A stretch of DNA of 64,000 nucleotides from Chlamydomonas reinhardtii (GCF_000002595.2 NC_057006.1:8105325-8169324), one strand, 5' to 3'; positions 24,260 to 35,970 are shown, numbered from the stretch's first letter. Made by a program: numbers and translations. The notes: a model not told the origin generated them from the letters alone.

Positions 24260-27200
24260 TGTGAGTGTGTCTGTGTGTGTGTGTGTGTGTTACAAGAGGG
24301 AATGGAACGACTGCGTGCCCACCCCGCAACTTGTGTTGCATTCAATGTCTGTGTGTGTTGCTTTGCTGTTCCCGCCGCGTCCACATCCCACTTCGTGGCA
24401 CGTATGTATGGTGTTCTGGCATAGTGCATGCTACCGCCACGCTGCCGCCCCAACTCCCCAAGTGCATGCCCGGCTGGCCTGCTCCCTCCCTCTCCCGACG
24501 CCACCCCACGCCAGGTGCTGGGGGCGGTCAGGCGGGAGGACGCCGTGTGGGTGCGCACCACGGAGGGCCGGCTGGAGATGATGGGGTATAGTCACATGCT
24601 GCAGGACGTGCCGGCAGGTGCGGGCGTGAGGGCGCGGGCGCAAGCGCAGGTGTGAGGGCGCCGATACGGATGCGAGTGTAATCGCGGGCGCGGGCACGGG
24701 CGTCGATACGGGAGCGGTTGCGGGTTCGGGCACGAGAGAGTCCATGCAGGCAGGAAGGTATGGAGCGGACTCGACAATCCCTTGGAGCCAGTGCCCCAGG
24801 TTGGGATGTGCCTTTGCTTCATCCAAACGCGGTATGACTTGGCAGGCATGGCGTGCTCGTGCGTGTATGTGCAGGTGCCTACGGCGCCGCTGAGAGCCGG
24901 CAGCGCCTGTTCTTCCTCGCGTCTGACATGGCCTGGCCGCTGCCGCCGGCGCCGTGGCCCACACACGTCTACAAGCACAAGTGCAAGCTCCTGTAAGGCA
25001 CCGCAGCAGTAGTTCCTCGTTTGCCGAGCGCACTTGACCATCGGGTACAGCGCGGCGCTTGTTTGGTAGCCTCGCCGTTGCGGCCGCCCTCAAGCGCCGG
25101 CTGCCTATCCCGCACCACACGCCCCGCCCCCTGCAGGCACATCAAGAAATGCCGCCCGCAGGCACCCGAGGACGAGCAGCTGCTGCCGGCCCACACCTCG
25201 GGTGACGCCATGCTGGGGCTCGGCCGCGTCAACGGCTTCACAACCACCACCCTGGGCCGCAGGCGCGACGCGCCGGCGCCCGGCGGCGCAGCCGCCGCGG
25301 TGGGCGGCGCGGCGGGGCCCTTTGCGACTGATGACGAGGCGGAGGACGAGGATGAAGACGACGGGGTTGAGGACGGCAACGGGTTGCTGAAGCACGTGCT
25401 GTCGAGTGCGGAGCCGCCGGCCGGCACCACCAGTCGGGAGGCACGGCTGGCCATCGCGTTTGCGTTCTCGGTGCCGCACGTGGCGTGGCTGTGGCGCACG
25501 CTGGGCCACCTGAGAGGGCTGCTGGAGCAGGAGGAGTTGCTGCACTGCAAGCAGAACAGGAAGGCGGCGGGGCCAGATGCCGTGAAGGAGCGCGTGATGG
25601 TGGGTAATGGCCTTGGTTTTTATCTTGGGTACAGGCACTTCGGGTCAAAGATGGAGAGTGTGGCCGTGCACGTGCACGTGCACTTTGATGTGGTTGCGTT
25701 CTTGCAGGAGCGGCTGGGTGCGACGATACTCCGCTGGCGGAACGGCAAGCAGGGTTTGTCCGCGGTGCAGCAACAGGTGTGTTCGTGCTTTGTGTTCGTG
25801 CTTGTACCGACACACTGCCAAGATGTCTTGATGGCATAACAGCGCCTTCCTGAGTTGGTGCTTACGTTTGGTTCCTTCCTGCCTAATGGCGCGCAGGCAA
25901 TGACGCTCAAGTACTTGCAGGAGATCAAGAAGAGGAGCTTACGAGACGTGGCGCAGATGGTGCGCCTGCAAGCACGTGCCATGAATTCCGCAGCCCCGAC
26001 ACCTTGACACGCTCTCCTGTCCCACCTGCTGTCGCCCGTATCGGCCATGTCGTGCGTGTTACTTAATCTGCCTCGCAGCTGCTTCACAAGGTGGACGCAG
26101 CCCGCGCCGAGTTCGCGCAGGTCGATGCCGCGTTCAGCGCATTGCTGGAACACGAGAAGGCACAGGCCACAGGTGGCGTCCCCCCACAACAGCCGGCACT
26201 GCCACCTGCGGCACGGGCACCGCTTTCCGGGCCGGAGCCGCAGTCGTCTCAGGCGCCCTCCGCTCAGGGCGGCGCGGCGGGCCTGGCGACGACGCCGCCC
26301 GTGGCGACGGCTGCAGCAGCCGCGGCTGCCACGGCTGCCGCGGCTGCGGCTGCGTCGCAAGGCGCAGGCCCCGCGGCGCAGGTTCGTGAGCTGCTGTCGC
26401 GGCTGGGTGTGGAGGTGGCGAACCACCACTCGCAGCTGTTGGGTGTGCTGGAGATGCAGCGCATCAAGTACATCCCGCAGGCGCACGGCAAGGCCAACAC
26501 CTACCTCTTTGACGAGCTGTTCCGGGGTGAGCAATGTGGGCAGGGCAGCTGCGATGTGTGGTGTGGTGTGTGTACTCCTTGGTGTTGACTAGCATTGGAT
26601 AGCTGAAGCGGGGCTGCACAACGGTCGGGCCGTATGCCTAACTGCTGCGTGCACTTGTGTCCTCAGGCAGCGACGAGACGCCGGCGGCAGGCAGCGCGCC
26701 GGCAGAGGTGCCCGACGACCTGCTGCCCTGTGGCCTCCCCGTCTTCCCAAATCGCAAGTAAGAAAGAGCCCCTGCCGGTCTCTGTATAATGTATATCGTC
26801 ACACCCATGACGTCGTGACCTCCGGGTTCATACCCTGCCTTGAATGCATCACCTAGATGCTTACATGCCCACCAACACGCGGCTTCCAAACAGGATCGAG
26901 ACACTGAAGCAGGCACACCGCATCTACGGCCGCATTGGCAAGAAGAATGTCATCAGTGTCATCGAGACCAAGTCGCGGCCGCTGGATGACGTGAACGTGC
27001 ACCCCACCGCCACCCGCGTCTTCACCGTGCGTGAGCTACTGCGCATGCACGTGAGTGGCGCCACGCCCCGCAGCCCCGCTCCGTCCACTGCGTCCACTGC
27101 GCCCACCTGTTGCGGCCTGCCTGCATGCCTCCGCCGTGGCTGCACGAGGCCCCTCCCTAGCACGCGCATCACAGTCCGCCAGACCTCCGTGTAACCAACC

Positions 27201-28274
27201 CACCAACCACCGGCACCCGCACCCGCACCTGCCCCCACCTGCCGTTTCACCGCGCAGACCTTCCCCGACTACTACGCCCTTGTGGTGGCCTCAAAGAGCG
27301 TGGCCAGGCACATGAACAAGTCCGACTACGCCGTGTGGGGGCTGCTGTCGTACGAGGAGATCCTGGACTACGCCATCGAGGGGCTGCGCGTGGCCCGGTC
27401 CCTGTTCAGTCAGGGCGCTGGAGGCGGCGGCACCGCTGGTGGTGCCGCTGCCGCAGGCGGTGGCGGTGATGGAAAGGGTGCAGCTGGCGCCGGCGGGCGG
27501 GCCTCGCAGCCTAATACAGGTGGCGGCGGCGGCGGCGGCGGCGGCAGCGCTGACAGCGGCGAGGACCCCTTCAAGCCGCTTGACGACTGGCGGCCGCCCG
27601 CGCGCCTGTCGGGCGCGCAAGTGGCGGTGCGCAAGGCCATGACGGCTGTGGCCCTTGACCGCGGGCAGGAGTACCGCCTGACTGGCGAGAGCGTGGCACC
27701 GCTGGCGGCGTGGGGCCAGGCGGCGGCGCTGTGCCACGCCCTATCGGGCGAGGCGTGGGAGCAGGGAGAGGTCATGGGCCAGGCGCGCGTGCGCATGCCG
27801 GTGTGGGAAGCGGCCGTGGCGGCTTTGGGGCGGCCGGAGGCGGGCGGGGCAGCGGCCAGCGGCAGCACCTCTGTTGAGCTGGTGGATCTGGTGAGCAGCA
27901 GCGACAGCGAGGAGGGCGAGGGCGAGCGGGAGGAGGTGGACGGCGAGGAGGAGGATGGTGAGGAGGAGGACGATGAGGCGCACGAGGATGCGGATGAGGA
28001 GGGAGTGAGGAGTGCCGACTCCGAGGATGGGGACGCAGGTGAGGGCGATGACGGCAACGGAGACGGGGCCGGGGGCGCAGACGGCGAGGAAGCGGGAATG
28101 GGGCTGGAGAGCGAGGGCGAGGCGGAGGGAGAAGGCGAGGAGGCCAGTCAGGAGGAAGAGGAAGAGGAGGAGGAAGAGGAGGAAGGAGAGGAGGAGGGAG
28201 AGGAGGAAGGAGAGGAGGAGGGAGAGGAGCAGGGAGAGGAAGGAGAGGAGGAAGAGGAGGAAGGCGAGGAGTGA
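19135..28274 (+). CDS. BAH-domain cytosine-5 DNA methyltransferase, 21 exons
   Basis: Predicted nuclear enzyme transferring methyl from SAM to DNA cytosine. Exons: 19135-19239, 19446-19523, 19616-19651, 19787-19914, 20235-20393, 20628-20727, 20872-21920, 22215-22880, 23096-23459, 23625-23690, 23860-23931, 24156-24206, 24515-24617, 24875-24992, 25137-25599, 25708-25776, 25897-25959, 26079-26526, 26667-26757, 26894-27050, 27258-28274. All phases agree, giving about 1,800 aa. A BAH-like module is at aa ~37-235 (VGGCYAIN, YVWFLRRKDLS, NELWLSQYYF). Motif I is LCCGPGGF (aa ~388); motif IV is AGTPCQQ, catalytic Cys at 23682-23684 (aa ~915); motif VI is YLEQV; motif VIII is AYGAAESRQRLFFL; motif IX is RVFTVRELLRMHTFPDYY. 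Motifs IV and VI deviate from the usual PPCQG and ENV, and more than 500 residues separate I from IV. The tail from aa ~1680 is Asp/Glu/Gly-rich. The order BAH-then-methylase suggests the MET/CMT branch, but no chromodomain is recognisable. Alternative in-frame acceptors exist at 23072 and, as a CAGCAG pair, at 19787. Confidence 0.87.
24207..24290 (+). repeat. (GT)n microsatellite starting at a splice donor
   Basis: About 80 bases of nearly pure GT with a few substitutions begin immediately after the exon that ends LEQ at 24206. The first GT of the tract is the 5' splice site itself (GTGTGCGTGT). The repeat is therefore wholly intronic but includes the donor. Confidence 0.9.
27880..28272 (+). 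repeat. purine-rich tract coding for acidic tail
   Basis: The 3' end of the methyltransferase CDS is almost entirely A/G on the coding strand, densest from 28,137 to 28,272, with irregular repeats of GAGGAGGGA/GAGGAAGGA units. It encodes a Glu/Gly run of over 40 residues ending at the stop. Polypurine mirror tracts of this type can form triplex DNA and are prone to length change. Confidence 0.8.
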
Positions 28275-29779
28275 GCAGTCTGCGCCACCGGCCACGGAAC
28301 ACAGCTCGAACAACGAATGAGGGAAGTACATCGGTGAACGCATGAGAGCGCGTACGCGGCCGTGACGCCCGTGCAACACCATGCAGCCGGGGATAGCTGT
28401 GACCCTTTTATGTGATGCACGCGCTTGGCAGTATGTGATTTCACGTGTCGATTGCCATACATGATACATGTTTTGCTGTTCCTACATGCCTTGAGAGTTG
28501 TGAGCAGAACGGAAGACGCCACGGTGCCCAAATCAGGAGGCCATGTTGGGGGGCGAGGCCTTGAGCCCACTTGTGCCTTGAGCCCTTGGCCGTGATTAAG
28601 CGTTGGCTTCGGAACTGGAATATGCTTGGAGCTTGGTTGGGGCATTTGCTTTTATTCCCTGCAATCGAGCGCTGCAGGTGTGCCCTACTTGCCTCGGAGG
28701 CATCCACTAGTGGCCACCTAGTACCTTTCATGTCTACTGTTGATGGATGTCCTTATCTTGGGAGTCTACATGACAATCTGAGCGATCTGACTACCGGACT
28801 ATTGCTTGTATGAGGCAGTTTGGCACATCAAAGGCTAGCCACCTGCGGACGCCATGCCGGACGTGGTGCCTGTTGGCCATTCTGGCTGCTTAGGTGTGCT
28901 GTGGGACAGTTTTAAGGCAGGTTGGTGAAGTCCCCTAGGGTGCAGCTGATTCTCAAACCCCAGCAGATGGCCAACAATTTGCAACGGCAGGGCAGGAGTG
29001 CGCGGCTGCTTAGGTGAGAGTTTGAACGTGCGGCTACGGTAGCTTGGAACGGAAAGCCGGAAAGGGAGGCACACCTCCATGTTGTAGCGCGATAATAGCA
29101 ACTTGCATACACTGGAAGGAAAGGCCCAGTGACCTGGGCAAGCTCCCGAGCACGTGGTCAGACCCAATAACACGAACCGAGTGTGGCGTTGCGGTGTGTC
29201 TATGTGGTGCTATCGGCATATCGCCTGGCCGGGCGCCCGGAGCGTGAGGAATGCGTGTTAGCAAACTTCCAGCCAGCCAGCAACTTGTCGGTACAGGAAC
29301 TCCGGCGTTCGACCAGCCGCGCACTCCTGCACTACCGTTGCACATTGCTTGCCATCTGCTGGGGTCTGGGAGCCAGCTGCACCCTTGGGGACTTCACCAA
29401 CCTGCCTTAACACTGTCCCATAGCACACCACACTGTCGTACACGCGGCACACGCGTTGGGGCCCAGGTCGCCACGAAAACGGTCATGGCACAATGGCAAT
29501 CGAATGAACTGCCGCCTGAATGCTGAGTCGTGCCCGCTCCCGCTCTACTGACGCCTTTGTGTCTATGCACCTACCTTGTGCCTTTGTCTCTACGCCTCAC
29601 ATGTCTCTAGTCCTTCGACCATCACCGTGCTGCTCACTGTCCAACCCGACCCAGACATCAATCCCGTCAAGTCACTTATGTACACTCGTCCGACGCCGCG
29701 CCTCCCCAGTCCTGGCGCACACGCCTACTCGACATCTCCCATTTTTTATCTCCGCGGCCGGTTGCCCCTACCACCGCCT
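28275..29779. other. convergent intergenic region with inverted repeat
   Basis: This lies between the stop of the methyltransferase (+) and the stop of the next gene (-), so it should hold both 3' UTRs. I find no coding signal. The only structure is the imperfect inverted repeat at 28894-29433, described separately. Confidence 0.5.
28894..29433. repeat. imperfect inverted repeat, foldback/MITE-like
   Basis: The left arm 28894-29010 and the reverse complement of the right arm 29314-29433 match over about 120 bases, at something like 85-90 percent by eye. They share GTGTGCT.TGGGACAG, TTAAGGCAGGTTGGTGAAG and CCCCAGCAGATGGC blocks. A unique spacer of about 300 bases lies between. The outer ends are the best conserved, as in terminal inverted repeats of small non-autonomous DNA transposons. 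No clear target-site duplication was identified and no transposase is present. A recent inverted duplication is the alternative. Confidence 0.6.
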
Positions 29780-31330
29780 TCACTCCGCCGCCGGCTCCGC
29801 CCCGCCCTCCCCGGTCTGGTCCGCCGCTGTGACCGCCTGCACCAGCGCCTCCAGCTGCAGGTAGTTGATGCGGCCCATGGTGTCCTTGGTGAGCGCGCGC
29901 TCCAGAGCCTGACCGGGAGGCACGGCAGAAGCAAGGGCAGGGTGATGTGCACCAACGCCAGGGGGTGCGGCGGCCACCGGGTGACGACAGCCGACACATG
30001 CGTAGGGGCATCAGCCGCCTGGGCACCAAGAGCCCAGGGGCCTCGCAGCCGCCCGCCCAGCATTGGGGGCTCGAGGTGGACGGCCTAGTCCGATCCCAGC
30101 AACATGACACGATATGACAATACCACCGCCCAGCACCCACCACCACCACCACCGCCCGGCACCCAGCCAGCACCCACCAGGTACTCGGCGCGCGACAGCG
30201 TGAGGCCCGCCCGCCGCGCCGCCGTCATGAAGCCCGCGGTGGTGATCCAGCCGTCTGCCGAGTGCAGGTGGTAGCTGTTGCAGGCGTCCATCAGCGCCGG
30301 CAGCTGGGGAGACACCACGTAAGCCACAGCGTGCAGCTCCTGTGCGTGTGCGCACAGTGCGTGGGGGAAGGTAAGGAGTGTGGGCCCAATGCTGGGTGGG
30401 GATTGTTGACTCGTTCCACGTGCGCATAGGTTCTTACCCAGGAGCCCCCACATGCCACTACCGCATCGTCCCCATCAACGTAGCTCCACAGTCTAGCTTG
30501 GCCTCCCATCCTGCCACCCGCGATGCAGGCTCGCCGTAACAAGCTGCCGAGACCCAGTAGGCAAACCCACGCTGCGCCCCTGGCTTGCTCCCTCCTCCCT
30601 CCTCCCGCCCACGCCACGTCCAGTCGCGGCTACTCACGTCCAGGGCCGGGTCATCTGTGGGGATGTACTGGGGCTTGACCCAGGTTGACCCCCGGATGGT
30701 GCCGGGCGGCATCATGGGCCGCTCCACAGTGTGGTGCGTGGTGATGGCTGCGGCAAGAATTGGAAGGGCAAGGAAAACCCGTTGTATGTTGTTTGTTGCA
30801 AAGGTTGCAGTCATGCAGGCACGGCGCGCCAAGAGTACTAAAAAGAGTGCTAAGGAGCTTTGCTGGATGCAGCTTACCCATCTCAGTGGCACCGCCCGTG
30901 TGCACGATGGTCCCGTTCAGAACGCGTGCCGTGTACGCCTGGGTGTGTGGGGTTAGTGCGGAGGTAGGGAGGGGGCGTGTCAGTGAGTAGCGGCAGTAGC
31001 AGGGCAGCAGCTGCTGCGTCCTGTCTCCCAGGGACTGAAAGCCTTCACGGAATGCCTTCAGTGTTGACAAGGTGTCGTTGCCTAAGGTGCGCAAATACCG
31101 GAAGGCCGAATGTGGCCGGGCTCACTCACGTTGGGCAGCGAGAATGAATGTGTCTGCTCAGACTTCCACGGCGCCTGGCGGGACCCTTTGTAGGTGAAGA
31201 TGCCTTCCTTAAAGTTCGGGATGGAGTTCCCAACGTCCTCTGGCGCCCGAGTGACCTCGTAGCCTTGCATGCGTCGCATCGACTCGTCTAACCCATTCAG
31301 GGTTAGCGACATGTTTCCAGTGGTCTCCAT
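29780..31330 (-). CDS. unrecognised 220-aa protein, possible degenerate EF-hand pair
   Basis: Five exons on the minus strand: 31330-31130, 30938-30878, 30747-30638, 30339-30178, 29908-29780. Phases 0/1/0/0 all close, giving 220 aa. The start is the first ATG of the open frame (METTGNMSLTLNG). There is no signal peptide or membrane helix. The middle is rich in Pro/Thr/His (RPMMPPGTIRGSTWVKPQY). The C-terminal half has two helix-loop-helix-like stretches (ADGWITTAGFMTAARRAG and KDTMGRINYLQLEALV), reminiscent of EF-hands but lacking a full set of acidic Ca ligands. The make-up (short Pro-rich motifs, Trp/Tyr-Lys-Gly repeats, EF-hand relics) is like several ciliary microtubule-associated proteins, but this is only an impression and no family is claimed. 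It lies tandem and downstream of the CHID1-like gene, with 484 bases between. Confidence 0.8.
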
Positions 31331-31814
31331 GTTGGGTGTTGCTGCTTTAAACGCACAACTAGGCCTTCGAGTCCTCGAGGTGAGTTTGATAACGCAATTA
31401 CTACTGTCGCCGTGAAGTGGTGGCTATCTTCTATTGCGGATAGAACAACGACTTTTACCAGACTGTAACAATGCTGCAATGCTGTAATGTCTGTATACAG
31501 AGAATCGCTGGGCAAAGGCGCAAAGGTGCTTCATTGCCCGAAGGACCACCGGCCCCCCAAATCGCTCCCGCTGCTCATGAGGAAGTGATGGTCGTGTCAA
31601 CCATATGAAGTGTGCTTTCAGAGCGGTCCCTACGGAGCTGCCCGGTTTGACGGGCTCCCGCCGCACTCAGGTACCCGCCCGCCACCCTGTCCGTGCCCTG
31701 CCAATCCCCCTCTCCTGCCGACGCACACCACCGCGCCATACAGCGGTCACACCATGTCGTCCATGCACACCACACATTGTCAGCTCCTCAATTGACTAAG
31801 CTACATGGGCGCCC
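31331..31814. other. short intergenic gap between two minus-strand genes
   Basis: About 480 bases between the CHID1-like stop and the start of the 220-aa gene, both on the minus strand. It must hold the promoter of the latter and the 3' end of the former. AT content is higher than in flanking exons. I did not find a clear minus-strand TGTAA. Confidence 0.4.
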
Positions 31815-34345
31815 CTACAAGAGCTCGAAAAATCGCTCCAGGCCCTGCCCCAGCTCCCAAATCGAAATGCCGACCTTCGCCTCCTCGGCCACCTGCAATG
31901 ACGATTGAGATAGCACATTCAGCGCCTCGGTCCCCAATCTCCCGCCGCAACAGCAAAGGGCGATCGCATCGATACCCCAAACTGCCAACGGTACATACAT
32001 GGCCCCACCTGCACACGCATCTCCACGCTGCGCGGCGAGGGGTACCACACTGCGTGCGGCACGCCCTCCTTGTCCTGTCAAAGTTGGCAAACCACACCAC
32101 AAGTAACCCGCACGTGCTAATGACTCACTGTGGAAATAAGTATCCGAAACTCATCACAGCTGCGCAAGCTCCCCCATCGCTGCTCCACGTCCCGCCCACG
32201 CTCCGTCCTCCCCTGGCCCTCACCGTGTACTCGAACGAGTGCTCCTCGGTGCGGTCGTCCCACTCCAGCGCCGGCTGGTGGCGCTGCAGCAGCGGCACCA
32301 GGTCGTTGGCCGTGACCGCCGCCAGGCCCTGCCCTCGCTTGGCGGACGGCGCCAGAGCAAAGTCCCAGCCTGTAAGCGCGCGACAGGGCAGGCTTGGAGC
32401 GTGGATGCAGGAAGTCTGAAAGGTACCGTATGCGTAACCCAAGTTGAGCAGGCGGGATGGAAGTTGGCCACACGCCGCTGCCTGCCCCTCAGCAGCAGCT
32501 GCAGCCACCCGCCCTCACCATAGAAGTTGAGGCCCAGCAGGAACTTGGAGTGTGTGGCCTCAGACAGCTTGGGTGCGTCCTCGGCTGAGGACGGCGAGTG
32601 CAGCCGAAACAGGCCGAGGGGTACAAGAGGTCAACACAGCATGCACACGTGTTCGTTCTGGAAGTCGTTCGTACTTGCTGGGAAAACGGTTACAGACAAG
32701 AAAGGTGGCTCTCCTTCTTCAGGGGAAAAGTGGGCTGTGCCCACGCCCCGTTGGTGCAATGTCTGAGGCCGAAGGTTCCGCAACTACCTCATCTCGCGGA
32801 CAAAGCCGGCTCAGCCCAAAAAGCCATGCCCAGGCAGGTGGCCTAGCCTGAGTGTTCACGCAAAGAGTTCCGTGGCCACGCAAACGAGCTCTTTGACCGT
32901 CCCTGCAGCCCGCCCTGCTGCCTGCAGGTCTGTGACTCACTCGCGCCCTTCTGCAGCAGCAGCAGGTTTGTGCGCACCCAGCTGATGGGCGCGCTGGGGC
33001 CGGCCTTGCCGATGCCGGTGCTGTAGTCGTAGGTCATGACGCTGAAGCCGTCCACGTGCTCAGCCAGCTGCGCCAGCAGCAGGGGAGGCAGGGGGAGCAG
33101 GGGAAGGAGGGGGGAGGCGTTTTGTAAGAACCTTTTTTCTAGGAAGACCGGTGGCAAGGCAGGGCACGACGCAGGGCAGGTAAGAGTGCCGGGTGTTTGC
33201 CTCAAAGCGCCCTGGGCAAGGCACAGTCCCTCCCGGCATACGGCTGGTTTCCTCTCACGCACCATTTCCAGGTCCTCGCGCGCGAACCAGGGCGCTTTCT
33301 CGTTGGCCGGGTACAGGGGCGGCACCGCCAGGTACAGCTTCTGTGTGTGTCCGCCAGGGCCGTGTCGGCATGCCACACGCCAACACACGCACGCAGGCGG
33401 ACGACACCACCACGTCAGCCGGGGTTCGAGGGAATAAGGACCACTTACGAGTCCATCGTGCACAATGCCTGACGACGTCTCGCCTTGAGGCAGAGCCGTG
33501 GCTCGTTACTATCATGCGGCCGCCAGCATAACACGCCTCCACCCGGCAGCCCACGCAAGCGCCGCCGCACCCAGGGCGCCACCAGCCAGCAACGCATGTC
33601 GCTGCCAACACAACTCCACACCACACCGCGCCGCACCTTGTCGCCGTTGGCCTTCAGTGTCTGCCCCAGCATCATGACTGTGCCCATGGCCGCCCTCCGG
33701 AACTGCTCATTGGACATGCCGTTGGAGGCCACCCACTGCGACCAGCCCTCAAACACCTGCGCGGAGTGAGTAGGAGGGTTATTGAGGAACAGACCAAGCG
33801 CACGACCTCTGACGAACGCAAGAGGCACCAATGCCAACCCCCGAAACCTGTACCGAACTCCCTCCCTCTCTCATTGATCCGCCGCCCAGCCAAGTTTCTA
33901 ACCACCACCACCCCGCTGGGCTGCCCCGGCACCGGCCCCGGCCCCCACCGCCAGCCATCCCCACACACAGCCACTCACAATGCCGTCCAGCTTGTAGCCC
34001 ACCACCTGTGTGCCGACTGCCTTGACCAGCTCCGTGGGGTCTGCCAGCACCTGCACCTGCTCCTGCATGTCCATCTCCATGATGAAGCGGGGCACCAGCA
34101 GCGGACTGGAGCCGGGGCCGTCCTGGGGGTTGGGCAGAGTTGGGAGAAGGGGTGAAGAGGTTGACAGGGGTTTTAGAGGGTTGACGGGGACAAGGACCAA
34201 GCGCAGTGTGCGCAGGACTGCAATGGGAACCGACGACAGCGTGGTTGAGCAACTGGCGAAGGGACACATGGCCCGCACGGTCCTTCCGCGCTCGTGCACA
34301 AGCGACGAATGCGGCGATGGATGATCACATTCACATTCACATGCG

Positions 34346-34440
<95 letters not shown>

Positions 34441-35610
34441 GCTTCAGCTCCTCCACCCAGGTCTTATTGTACTCATGTCCGCCCTGCGAGTTGAGTTACC
34501 GCTTTGGTTGGCTCAGTCACAGCCGATAAGATAATTGGCTTACTCCCGGGCTACTTCCTTCACCATCATGCAAGTAATCAACCCACCGTAATCTTGATCT
34601 GACCATCCTCCCGCCGGATCTGGAACCACACCGGCGACACGGCGTCCAGTTTGCGGCGGAACGTTACCGCGTTCTGGTACCCGGCCTTGTTCCTGTATAA
34701 GTGATAATGTATCCCGACAAGGCAGCCGGGTGTCATCCTCGATGCAGATGGTGTTGCAGTCTGCCTGACTGGCTCCGCCGCTACAGCTCAACCCTCGACG
34801 CCGTACAAAGACCACCGGCCGCCTGACAATGCACCCCAACGGGACCATCCACACCAGTACCAGCATCGGCACGAGGTCCGCCAGCAGGAGCACCAGCACC
34901 ACCACCACCAGCACTAGGGCACGACGCACCACGGCGTGACGTAGCCCAGCACAAAGCCCTTGAAGCGCTTTTGCGTCGCGTCCTCATAGTACTCCCGGCC
35001 TTTCTGCGGAGTCACATGCGCAGGGGCGGCAGCGCGGGCGCAGCAGCGGTCACAGCTGAGGAAGCACCGAGCTGCCGGTGGTGGAGTTACCGCGTCACTG
35101 TGCCGGTGTCATGTGTCCCGGGCTTGCATCGAGCAGCGGCTGTAGCACCTATGGACCAACGCATCCGCTGACGCCGCCATCATCGCAGGGAGAGGGAGCC
35201 AACGTCGACTCCCCTCTCCCTCTTTCTCTTCCGCCTCACCTCCACCAGGGTGGCGAAGGGCAGCTTCTTCTCCATGAGGCCCGAATCCCAGATCTGCTCC
35301 TCTACGGGGCCTGCGGGATTAAAGGCGGTTCGTGGTAACATACAGCAGTCGACCACCGCTCGGAAGATACCGGGGCGTGAAGATACCACTTCCGGCGTGA
35401 TGAGCCCTCAGCCCAGCGCCATGAAGCATGCCACGGCTCCCTGTAGTGCATGCACGCGCTCATCACCGCGTCGCAACCCCACTTGCCAAAGCGCGGCTCG
35501 ATGTCCCGCCGCTGGCGCTGGTTGCGCCGCTTCGCCGCTGCCGCACCCTGCACGCCCGCTAAGAGCAACAGCCCCGCCGCTAGCACGCCAACCAGCGTGC
35601 CACGCGCCAT
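31815..35610 (-). CDS. CHID1: CHID1-like secreted GH18 (chitinase-domain) protein
   Basis: Thirteen exons on the minus strand. Those from the second on are 35310-35240, 35003-34930, 34692-34587, 34483-34439, 34122-33979, 33756-33637, 33340-33263, 33067-32941, 32584-32519, 32369-32224, 32074-32009, 31892-31815, all in phase. Exon 1 starts at 35610 with a signal peptide (MARGTLVGVLAAGLLLLAG). Its donor is unresolved between two phase-1 sites near 35547 and 35478, giving 394 or 417 aa; human CHID1 has 393. Family blocks are GFVLGYVTPWNKAGY, VSPVWFQI, LDGIVFEGWSQW, DGFSVMTYDYST, FLLGLNFYG and a C-terminal VGISIWELGQGL. The canonical GH18 DxxDxDxE motif is replaced by DGIVFEGW, as in animal CHID1, so ordinary chitinase activity is unlikely; saccharide binding in the secretory or lysosomal route is the family expectation. 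The donor of exon 34483-34439 opens directly into a (GT)n tract. Confidence 0.88.
34348..34438. repeat. (CA)n/(GT)n microsatellite at a splice donor
   Basis: About 85 bases of CA on the plus strand, preceded by a short (GC)n run. Read on the minus strand, this is a (GT)n tract whose first GT is the donor of the CHID1-like exon that ends KQ at 34439. Confidence 0.92.
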
Positions 35611-35970
35611 TGCTATTGTCACTATGCCGGGATACAATTAAGCAGCTAGATATGTTTGTTAGCACTGCGGCTCTGAAACTGTAAGTAGGTGTTGCACGAA
35701 ACGGGAGCAAGCGCGCAAACGATAGCGATCACCCTGCCGCTAGATTCTACGCTGTATACATGTCATACTATAAAATACGCAGGAGATTGGACACTATGCA
35801 TGTAAAAACAGCTGAAGGATCGCGGCGCCCCATCCCGCGCAAACTTGTCAGCAATCTGGTGTTGGCCAAACTTGGCGACCAGTACCATGGATACTGCATT
35901 CTGTCAACCACTGCAGGTGTATAACTTGCCATATCACAATACAGCGCTGTAGACAGCACTCCCACGCGAG
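35611..35970. promoter_or_regulatory. probable bidirectional promoter (CHID1-like / RING gene)
   Basis: Only 360 bases separate the start codons of two divergently transcribed genes, so both promoters and 5' UTRs must lie here. The stretch is AT-rich relative to the coding flanks (for example around 35,755-35,785). No TATA box or other named element is assigned. Confidence 0.5.
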
